NCBI GenBank assembly: GCA_963728195.1
Contig: CAVSIX010000003.1
Coordinates: forward strand, 1-64,000
Reading direction: 5' to 3'
DNA length: 64,000 bases
Source of the DNA: Sva-07 sp963728195
Lineage (GTDB): Bacteria; Actinomycetota; Acidimicrobiia; Acidimicrobiales; Ilumatobacteraceae
Part shown: in pieces, positions 57,604 through 64,000 of the stretch
Layout: each line of letters starts with the position of its first letter
Position numbering within the stretch: the first letter of the stretch is position 1
The notes under the pieces: generated by a model
What the model was told of the DNA's origin: nothing
Seen by the model: only the letters and a program-made list of their open reading frames with translations
Database searches by the model: none
Program-made: the position numbers and the translations under genes

Positions 57604-60156
57604 GTGAGCAATTCGTCGGTCTCGGAGTCGCCCTGGGCGTCGACCGTGGTCCTCGGAAACGGTGACACGGTCTTCATCCGCCCCCTCACCCCCGACGATC
57701 GGCCGGCGTTGGAGGCGTTCCACCGGCGCCAGTCGCCCGACAGCATCTACCGCCGGTTCTTCTCACCGAAGCCGCAACTGAGCGAGAAGGAGCTGCTCCA
57801 CTTCACGTCCGTCGACATGGTCGATCGGGCGGCGCTCGCCGTCGAGTCGCACGACGAATTCATCGCCTGGGCGAGCTACGAGCGCTGGCCCGGGCGCAAC
57901 GAAGCCGAAGCGGCCTTCATGGTCGACGACGCCCACCAGGGTTCGGGCATCGCCACACTGCTGCTCGAACACCTCGCGGCCATCGCGCGCAGCAACGGAA
58001 TCGAACGGTTCACCGCCGAGGTGCTCGGCGACAATCGGGCGATGCTCGCCGTGTTCGCCAAGGCCGGTTGGCCGCTGCAACGCCGCTTCGACTCCGGTGT
58101 CGTCGATCTCGACTGGGAACTCGCCGACACCGACCAGTTCCTCGACAGCGTCGAGCGCCGCGAACAACGCGCCAACTCGCGCGCCGTCGCGCGCATCCTG
58201 CTGCCGCGCGCCGTTGCCGTGATCGGCGCGTCGGAACGCCCGGGATCGGTCGGCGACGCCATCTGGCGCCATGTCGCCGGCAGCGTCGACGTCCCGACCC
58301 ATGCGGTCAACCCACGACACGACCGGATACACGGGCACCCGTGCTGCCGCACGATCGGCGAGCTTCCCGACGAGGTCTCGCTCGCGATCATCGCCGTGCC
58401 CGCCCGCGACCTCGACGCGACGATCGACGAGTGCATCGCCAAACGCATGCGCGGTGCGGTGATCGTCACCTCGGTCGACGGCACCGACATCGACGTGCCT
58501 GCGCTGGTCACACGGGCGCGACGCAACGGCTTGCGGGTCATCGGGCCGTCGAGCATGGGCATCGCCTCACCACGCCCGGAGACCCGGCTGCAGGCGGCTC
58601 TGGTCGACGTCGCCCTCCCGCCCGGCGGGCTGGCGATCTCGATGCAGTCCGGCTCGCTGGGCGGATCGTTCCTCCGCAAGGCGCGCGACGTCAGTCTGGG
58701 CGTGTCGTGGTTCGTGTCGCTCGGCGACAAGAGCGACATCTCGGCCAACGACCTGCTGCAGTTCTGGGAACAGGACGACAACACCACGGTGATCGCGATG
58801 TACACCGAGTCGTTCGGCAACCCACGCAAGTTCGCCCGCATCGCCCGTCGTGTGTCACGGACCAAGCCGATCGTCGCCGTGCGCACCGGGGCGGCCGCCT
58901 CCGGCGAGATGGGTGGCGCCCTGTACCAGCAGGCCGGTCTCATCGAGGTCCCGACGGTGCCGGCACTGCTCGAGACCGTCCGTGTCATGGCCACCCAGCC
59001 GGTCCTCCAGGGGCCGCACGTCGCCGTCGTCACCAACTCACGCAGCCCGGGAACGCTCGCTCGCGCCGCACTCGAGTCGGCGGGCCTCGTGGCCGTCGAC
59101 GGACCGGTCACGCTCGACTGGAGTGCCGCAGCGGCCGACTACCCGGCCGCGATCCGAGCGGCGCTCGAGAGCGACACCGTCGACGGCGTCCTGGTGATCT
59201 ACGCACCCGCCGTCGCCGAGGAAGTCGACGCCGCCGCCCGCGACATCGATGCGGCTGCCGCGGCGGCCACCAAGCCCGTGATCGCCGTCCTGCTCGGCGG
59301 GGCCGACGGACCGGTGACGCCCGGGTCGCCGGTGCCCTGCTTCGCGTTCCCCGAGCAGGCCGCGGCGGTACTCGGCCGTTCGCACGCGTATGCGCGGTGG
59401 CGTCACAACGAAGCGGATGCGCCACCGGAAGTCGCGCGGCCGGTCAATCCGGCTGGCGCTCAGGCGATCATCGGCGAGGCGGTCGCCGAGGCTTCGTCGG
59501 AGATCGAGATCGACCTCGCCACCAAGCGACGCCTGCTCGCGTCGTACGGCATCGACATGTCACGAGCCACCGAATCACATCCGGATCGCGCCGTTCTCGA
59601 CGCCCACGAGATCGGCTACCCGGTGGCGGTCAAGGCGGTTCGCCGACGTCCCGGCAGATCGGCACGTGCCGGGGTGGCGCTCGATCTGTCGACCGACGAC
59701 GACGTCGCCGAGGCGATCCAGGTGATGCGCGAGTCACTCGGCGCGGATGCCGAGGACCTGATCGTTCAGGCGATGACCGCACCAGGGGTCGACGTCCGTA
59801 TCCGCTGCGAGCACGACGACCGTCTCGGAGCGATCGTGTCGGTCGGTCTCGGCGGCGCGCAGGCCGATGCGATCGACGACCGCACCAGCCGCCTCGCACC
59901 GGTGTCACCGGCGAGCGCCGCAGCGATGTTGACCGAGACCCGCTTGACCGCCGCACTCGACGGTGCGGGGTTCGACTCGTCGGCGCTCGTCGACGCCGTC
60001 GTGGCGGCAGCGCAGCTGGCATCGGACCATCCCTCGATCACCGCGCTGGACCTCAACCCCGTGATCGTCTCGGATGCGGGCGCGGTGGTGACCGATGCAG
60101 TGATCCGCTTGGTCCCGCACGTCGCCGACGACGGTCCGCTGCGTCGACTGGACTGA
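57604..60156 (+). CDS. Pat-type protein acetyltransferase (GNAT + NDP-forming acyl-CoA synthetase-like)
   Basis: An 850-aa protein. The N-terminal GNAT domain (about 20-170) has the acetyl-CoA loop Q-G-S-G-I-A-T (112-118). A CoA-binding domain (from about 195, VIGASERPGSVGDAIW) follows, then a succinyl-CoA-ligase-like region. The C-terminal ATP-grasp covers about 620-850. In active ADP-forming synthetases a phosphorylated His lies in the loop after P-V/I-V-A-V-x-x-G; here TGAAASGEMGGAL has none, as in Pat sensors. Likely role: acetylating and inactivating acyl-CoA synthetases. GNAT-first order is the actinobacterial arrangement. It starts with GTG 57604. Confidence 0.9.
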   Translation: MSNSSVSESPWASTVVLGNGDTVFIRPLTPDDRPALEAFHRRQSPDSIYRRFFSPKPQLSEKELLHFTSVDMVDRAALAVESHDEFIAWASYERWPGRNEAEAAFMVDDAHQGSGIATLLLEHLAAIARSNGIERFTAEVLGDNRAMLAVFAKAGWPLQRRFDSGVVDLDWELADTDQFLDSVERREQRANSRAVARILLPRAVAVIGASERPGSVGDAIWRHVAGSVDVPTHAVNPRHDRIHGHPCCRTIGELPDEVSLAIIAVPARDLDATIDECIAKRMRGAVIVTSVDGTDIDVPALVTRARRNGLRVIGPSSMGIASPRPETRLQAALVDVALPPGGLAISMQSGSLGGSFLRKARDVSLGVSWFVSLGDKSDISANDLLQFWEQDDNTTVIAMYTESFGNPRKFARIARRVSRTKPIVAVRTGAAASGEMGGALYQQAGLIEVPTVPALLETVRVMATQPVLQGPHVAVVTNSRSPGTLARAALESAGLVAVDGPVTLDWSAAAADYPAAIRAALESDTVDGVLVIYAPAVAEEVDAAARDIDAAAAAATKPVIAVLLGGADGPVTPGSPVPCFAFPEQAAAVLGRSHAYARWRHNEADAPPEVARPVNPAGAQAIIGEAVAEASSEIEIDLATKRRLLASYGIDMSRATESHPDRAVLDAHEIGYPVAVKAVRRRPGRSARAGVALDLSTDDDVAEAIQVMRESLGADAEDLIVQAMTAPGVDVRIRCEHDDRLGAIVSVGLGGAQADAIDDRTSRLAPVSPASAAAMLTETRLTAALDGAGFDSSALVDAVVAAAQLASDHPSITALDLNPVIVSDAGAVVTDAVIRLVPHVADDGPLRRLD

Positions 60157-60194
60157 TCTGGGGACGTCGCCGATCGATCCGCCAGAATGACGGC

Positions 60195-60788
60195 GTGAGT
60201 CCGGGCATCGTCGTTGCACTGAGCGTCCTGGCGGTCCTGCTCGCCGGCGCGTTCCTCTGGTACCGCCGATCGATCGCTGCGCTGCGCCCCGACACGACCA
60301 AGCCGGTGTCGTGTGTCCGCCTGACCGCCGAGGCACTGCACCGGGCGCCGTCGCCGCCCTGGCGGGTCGTTCACGAGGTCGGCGGTGCACTCGGCGACAT
60401 CGATCACGTCCTCGTCGGTCCGACCGGCGTGACAGCGATCAGCACGCTGGTCGCCGACCGCCCACGGCCCCAGCGGTTGCTCGACGACCGTGGTGAGGCG
60501 CTGCTCGTCAGCGACGCAGCGATCACGCGTGGCCCGCTCGACGAACTGCTGCGGCCGATCAACGCCTCGTGCGACCGGTCCGCCCAGGTGTACTGGGGTG
60601 CGCCCGACCACCGACGCCTTCCTGCCGAGCAACTGGTGCATGCCAGCCTCCTCGTGGAGGGTCAGCGGATCGACGAGTGGCTGGCACACGATGTCGAGCA
60701 GACGCCCGAACCCCTGGACCAGCACCGCATCGACACCGTCTGGCGAACGATCGTGATCGGGATCGGGCGGCCCGATCCGCTCCCGTGA
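60195..60788 (+). CDS. membrane-anchored NERD-like protein
   Basis: A 197-aa protein with one N-terminal TM helix (about 4-22, IVVALSVLAVLLAGAFLWY). A domain with GGALGDIDHVLVGPTGVTAI follows, resembling the start of NERD nuclease-related domains (x-I-D-H-v-v-v-g-p-x-G-v). The catalytic Lys-containing strand is not clear (STLVADRPRP), so nuclease activity is doubtful. GTG 60195 is used. It follows the Pat gene by 38 bases. Confidence 0.6.
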   Translation: MSPGIVVALSVLAVLLAGAFLWYRRSIAALRPDTTKPVSCVRLTAEALHRAPSPPWRVVHEVGGALGDIDHVLVGPTGVTAISTLVADRPRPQRLLDDRGEALLVSDAAITRGPLDELLRPINASCDRSAQVYWGAPDHRRLPAEQLVHASLLVEGQRIDEWLAHDVEQTPEPLDQHRIDTVWRTIVIGIGRPDPLP

Positions 60789-60820
60789 GGAGCACGAAGT
60801 CCGGGCACTAGCGTGCTGGC

Positions 60821-62170
60821 ATGGCCTCTCCCGACGAGTTCACCGGACCGACCACCGAGCTGCTGCAATCCCTGATCCGCAACGAGTGCGTCAACGACGG
60901 CACACCGGATTCCGGCAACGAGACCCGCAACTCCGACCTGCTCGTCACCTACCTCGAGGGCGCCGGGCTCGAGGTCGAACGGTTCACGCCTCGCGACGGC
61001 CGCGATTCGATGGTGGCGCGTATCGAGGGGACCGATCCGGAGGCACCGTCGCTGTGCCTGATGGGCCACATCGACGTCGTACCCGTCAATCCCGACGGCT
61101 GGCGCGAGGATCCGTTCGGCGGCGAGGTGATCGACGGCGAGGTCTGGGGCCGCGGAGCGATCGACATGTTGAACCTCACGTCGTCGATGGCCGTCGCGTT
61201 CCGGCGCCTCGCGACGGAGGGGTTCCGTCCCAAGGGCGATCTGATCTATTTCGGTGTCGGCGACGAGGAAGCAGGCGGGACGTGGGGCGCCGAGTGGATG
61301 GCCGAGCGCCACTGGGACGCCATCGCCGCCGACTACGTCCTGACCGAGCTCGGCGGCTGGTCGAGCGCCGACGATCACGGGCACCGCACCGTCACCGTGA
61401 ACGTCGGCGAGAAGGGCCTGGCGTGGCGTCGCCTCCGGGTGCACGGCACGCCCGGTCACGGCTCGGCACCGTTCGGCGCCGACAACGCATTGATCAAGGC
61501 CGCAGAGATCGTCCGGCGCCTCGCCGAGTACCGCACGTCGCCGCACATCGACGACATCTGGCGGGCGAAGGTCGCGACGATGAACCTCCCCGACGAACTC
61601 CGTGACGGGCTCACCTCGACCGAGCACATCTACTCGAGCCTCGAACGGATGCCGACCGCATTGGCGCGCATGTGCCACGCCGAGACCCACACCACGATTT
61701 CGCCGAACGTCGCACACGGTGGCCAGAAGACCAACACGATCCCCGACGTCGTCGACCTCGACGTCGACATCCGTACCGTTCCCGGCACGACCCGCGACGA
61801 CGTCGACGCCATGCTGCACGACGCACTGGGCGACCTGTACGACCAGGTCGACATCACGGTGCTGCAGCACAGCAATCCGACCGCATCGGAGTTCGGTCCG
61901 AGCAATCCGCTGTGGGACACCGTCTCCCGGCACACCCAGGTCGCCTACCCCGGCGCCGACCTCGTGCCGGGGCTGATCGTCGGTGGCACCGACGCCCGGT
62001 TCTACCGCGAGCGCGGGATCACCGCCTACGGCACGGGGCTGTTCTCGCCGAAGATGGACCTCGCCACGTTCGGCTCACGCTTCCACGGCAACGACGAGCG
62101 CATCGACGTCGAGTCGCTCGGGCTGTCCGGGAATTTCTTCTACGGCATCGCCAAGGACCTCACCGGCTGA
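60821..62170 (+). CDS. M20-family metallopeptidase/deacylase
   Basis: A 449-aa zinc hydrolase. GHIDVVPVNPDGW (His83, Asp85) and the bridging Asp115 in WGRGAIDMLN are the first metal residues. GDEEAGGTWGAEW has the catalytic Glu pair. FGSRFHGNDERIDVES contains the final His region. It is in the ArgE/DapE/carboxypeptidase G2 superfamily, so it may cleave a dipeptide or N-acyl amino acid. ATG 60821 is used. Confidence 0.92.
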   Translation: MASPDEFTGPTTELLQSLIRNECVNDGTPDSGNETRNSDLLVTYLEGAGLEVERFTPRDGRDSMVARIEGTDPEAPSLCLMGHIDVVPVNPDGWREDPFGGEVIDGEVWGRGAIDMLNLTSSMAVAFRRLATEGFRPKGDLIYFGVGDEEAGGTWGAEWMAERHWDAIAADYVLTELGGWSSADDHGHRTVTVNVGEKGLAWRRLRVHGTPGHGSAPFGADNALIKAAEIVRRLAEYRTSPHIDDIWRAKVATMNLPDELRDGLTSTEHIYSSLERMPTALARMCHAETHTTISPNVAHGGQKTNTIPDVVDLDVDIRTVPGTTRDDVDAMLHDALGDLYDQVDITVLQHSNPTASEFGPSNPLWDTVSRHTQVAYPGADLVPGLIVGGTDARFYRERGITAYGTGLFSPKMDLATFGSRFHGNDERIDVESLGLSGNFFYGIAKDLTG

Positions 62171-62193
62171 ACCGACGTTCGACCGGCGTCCCA

Positions 62194-62240
62194 TTCTCGT
62201 GAACCGATGCGGGAACTGTTCCGACACGAGTTCACGGGAA
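62194..62240. terminator. inverted repeat between converging genes
   Basis: TTCTCGTGAAC and GTTCACGGGAA are near-complementary 11-base arms separated by 25 bases. They lie between the M20 gene and cofE, which converge. The large loop makes it a modest terminator candidate. Confidence 0.35.
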
Positions 62241-62254
62241 CGGTGGCCCGATCG

Positions 62255-63007
62255 TCAGCGGAACAGGTCGCGCTCGGAGTCGCGCAAGACCGGTGCCATC
62301 GTCGCGGTGTCGTCGGTCGCCCAGTCGTATCCCCGGATCACCGCCACGGGGACCCGGCTCGTGTTGCCCTTGACCAGTTCGGCCGCCGCCGTCAACTCGT
62401 CGACGACGCAGATCTCCTGCACCCGGAACTCGTGGCCATGGGGATCGACCTCGCCGATGTAGCTGTGCAGTGGGTGGATGCCGGCGACACCGATGGCGAT
62501 GTCGGTCTGGCCCTCGCGCCAGGGTCGACCGAACGTGTCGCTGATCACCACGGCGACGTCGACGCCGAGCTCCGCGAAGCGCTGCCGGAACCGCCGCGCC
62601 GACACATCGGAGTCCTTCGGCAGTACGAGCACGCGTCCGTGGGCACCGCTCGACGACTGGTCGACGCCGGAGTTCGCGCAGCAGAACCCGTGGTGGGTCT
62701 CGGTGATCAGAACGGGTCCGATCTGGCGGATGATCCGCTTGGACTCCCGCAGCACCACTTCGACCACGCGCGGGTCCTTCTCCCAACGCTCCGCCCACGA
62801 CACAGCGAACGCCGACGGCTCGACGTCGTCGAGCTCGACCGCACATCCCTCGGCCTTCGACACGATCTTCGACGTGATCACCACGATGTCGCGGTCGGCG
62901 AGCGCGTCGCCGTTCGCCCTTGCCGCTTCGAATATCTGTTCGGCGAGGTCGTCGCCGGGCTCGATCTCGGGAAGTCCGTCGACGCCGACGACGTCCAGGC
63001 GCGCCAT
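62255..63007 (-). CDS. cofE: coenzyme F420-0:L-glutamate ligase
   Basis: A 250-aa CofE/FbiB-N-type enzyme that adds gamma-linked glutamates to F420-0 using GTP. Motifs: I-V-V-I-T-S-K-I-V-S-K-A-E-G, then ESKRIIRQIGPVLITETHHG, then CCANSGVDQSSSG. VVISDTFGRPWREGQTDIAIG contains the metal-binding Asp. It is a single-domain CofE, without the C-terminal nitroreductase-like domain of mycobacterial FbiB. This shows F420 use by the organism. It ends the minus-strand run after the hydrolase at 63011. Confidence 0.95.
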   Translation of the reverse strand: MARLDVVGVDGLPEIEPGDDLAEQIFEAARANGDALADRDIVVITSKIVSKAEGCAVELDDVEPSAFAVSWAERWEKDPRVVEVVLRESKRIIRQIGPVLITETHHGFCCANSGVDQSSSGAHGRVLVLPKDSDVSARRFRQRFAELGVDVAVVISDTFGRPWREGQTDIAIGVAGIHPLHSYIGEVDPHGHEFRVQEICVVDELTAAAELVKGNTSRVPVAVIRGYDWATDDTATMAPVLRDSERDLFR

Positions 63008-63010
63008 CGG

Positions 63011-63796
63011 TCAGTCGGGCAGGCCGTCGAGGAACGACAAGATGGCTTCGTTCACCGGGCCGGGATTGGTGAGGTTCGCCGCGTGGGCACCGCCCACCTT
63101 CACGACACCGTCGCAACCAGCGAGCCCAGCGGCGAGCGCCTCGGCCTTGTCCATCGAGATCGAGACGTCTTCGGTGCCGTGCACGACGAGCGACGGACAG
63201 GTGATCTCACCGAGCCGACCGGTGATGTCGTCGCGCGACATCAACGTGGCGAACGGCTGCTCGATGAAGTCGTTGGGACGCTGCTTCCACTTCGCGATCC
63301 ACACCGGATTGACGTCGGGATCCGAGATGATCAGCCCGGCGACCGCCTCGACGAGCTCGTCGACCGGTCCAGCGGCCAACCACGTGTCACGCAGTGTCTC
63401 GTAGCCGGGGACGACCTCGGGATCTTCCGTGCCGGCCTGGGTGTCGAGCAGGATCAGCGCACGTACACGTTCGGGGGCGGTCAACGCCACCCGGAGCGAG
63501 AGGAATCCACCCTGGCTCATCCCGCCCACCACCGCCCGATCGATGCCGAGGTGGTCGAGCAGGCCGAGGCAGTCCGCCGCGGAGTCCCAGTAGGTGAACG
63601 GCTCGCCGTCGTATTCGGTACTGCCGAAGCCGCGCTCGTCCCACGTGATCACGCGATACCGGCCCCGGAGTGCGGCCACCTGGTGGACGAACATCTCGTG
63701 GTCCATCAGGAACCCGTGCGCCAGGACGACCGGCGGACCGTCGCCACCGGAGTCCTCGAACCAGATGCGTTGACCGTTGACGGCAGCGTGCGGCAT
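63011..63796 (-). CDS. alpha/beta hydrolase
   Basis: A 261-aa hydrolase. VVLAHGFLMDHEMF is the oxyanion motif, WDERGFGSTEYDG follows, and GGMSQGGFLSLRVAL places nucleophile Ser94. LVVHGTEDVSI holds the acid region, and GGAHAANLTNPGPV the catalytic His. Resembles MhpC/menaquinone-pathway-like or lactone hydrolases; the substrate is unknown. It precedes cofE by 3 bases, so the pair is an operon. Divergent from menB. Confidence 0.85.
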   Translation of the reverse strand: MPHAAVNGQRIWFEDSGGDGPPVVLAHGFLMDHEMFVHQVAALRGRYRVITWDERGFGSTEYDGEPFTYWDSAADCLGLLDHLGIDRAVVGGMSQGGFLSLRVALTAPERVRALILLDTQAGTEDPEVVPGYETLRDTWLAAGPVDELVEAVAGLIISDPDVNPVWIAKWKQRPNDFIEQPFATLMSRDDITGRLGEITCPSLVVHGTEDVSISMDKAEALAAGLAGCDGVVKVGGAHAANLTNPGPVNEAILSFLDGLPD

Positions 63797-63830
63797 GGGC
63801 GAACGGTACCCGATCGGCCAACATGGAGCG

Positions 63831-64000
63831 ATGGCGAACGATGGCTCCCCCTCCGGCGACTCCGTGTCCGAGATCTTCGACCCGTCGGCGTGGTCGACCG
63901 TCGACGGATTCGACTTCACCGACATCACCTATCACCGTGCCGTCGACGCCGGTGTCGTGCGGATCGCCTTCGACCGGCCCGAGATCCGCAACGCCTTCCG
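63831..64000 (+). CDS. menB: 1,4-dihydroxy-2-naphthoyl-CoA synthase, N-terminal part (cut by window edge)
   Basis: Fifty-six codons are visible: SEIFDPSAWSTVDGFDFTDI, then TYHRAVDAGVVRIAFDRPEI, then RNAF. The lead plus the crotonase R-I-A-F-D-R-P-E-x-R-N-A-F motif is MenB, which closes the naphthoate ring in menaquinone synthesis. ATG 63831 is used. The catalytic residues lie beyond the window. Confidence 0.9.
   Translation, partial: MANDGSPSGDSVSEIFDPSAWSTVDGFDFTDITYHRAVDAGVVRIAFDRPEIRNAF

Noticed and set aside
58068..60788. 906-codon Arg-rich frame inside the Pat gene
   Set aside because: A frame shadow of Pat. Only its last 198 codons, from GTG 60195, are real.

Overview
The window is GC-rich, densely packed actinobacterial chromosome. 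Several families point to Actinomycetota: an F420 gamma-glutamyl ligase (CofE), MenB, an SCO6745-family protein, an Rv2629/Vms1-like eRF1-domain protein, a TIGR04338/DUF2786 pair and SigB/SigF-type partner-switching regulators. The gene mix resembles Acidimicrobiia (Ilumatobacter-like), but that placement is inference. I saw no rRNA, CRISPR array, replication origin or intact insertion sequence.

Layout. 1-5.7 kb: an alpha/beta hydrolase (cut by the edge), a MalT-type LuxR regulator, small membrane or unknown proteins and a type I sulfatase, all on the minus strand. 5.8-10.3 kb: the only accessory-looking stretch. It has tRNA-Pro and tRNA-Gly, each next to a broken tyrosine integrase, plus truncated DUF1330 and nucleotidyltransferase genes, a small HTH gene behind a 38-bp palindrome, and a RelE toxin with a frameshifted antitoxin. 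The intact metallohydrolase/DUF2786 pair and a TetR regulator lie between the tRNAs. 10.4-24.9 kb: STAS and response regulators, PhoD-like phosphatase, cupin with a Cys-containing regulator, orphan NuoF-like protein, MarR/ClC pair, Zn alcohol dehydrogenase, NhaA, K+ channel, epoxide-hydrolase-like enzyme, thioredoxin, DsbA-like protein and P450.

25-37 kb: a stress-flavoured block with Vms1-like protein, Rho-N-like protein, phospholipase D, DUF2254, STAS, Dps, an SDR/DUF2867 protein, a disulfide oxidoreductase, a SigB/F sigma factor with an RsbW-like protein, an AI-2E transporter and a second HATPase. 37-41 kb: an ACT protein followed by SelD, whose frame is interrupted by an in-frame TGA that is very probably selenocysteine, then an arsenic locus (ArsI/CadI-like, ArsR, ArsC, aquaglyceroporin). 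41-49 kb: M3 peptidase coupled to an Anbu-type proteasome homologue, PanB with a hydrolase, duplicated hairpins, an ABC exporter and a fatty-acid desaturase. 49-64 kb: Old Yellow Enzyme with a DapA-like enzyme, a DUF1704/MATCAP-like peptidase, a hibernation-factor-like protein, SCO6745 protein, acyl-CoA dehydrogenase, a divergent AcuC deacetylase / Pat acetyltransferase pair, M20 peptidase, CofE, a hydrolase and the start of MenB.

Many operons are coupled by 1-4 base overlaps (ATGA, GTGA, TTGA), and these were used to choose starts. The best leads are selenocysteine-SelD with its hairpin, the efflux-pump-free arsenic operon built on an aquaporin, the peptidase-Anbu pair, the Pat/AcuC pair, the metallohydrolase/DUF2786 pair, and the two tRNA-linked scars carrying complementary integrase pieces.
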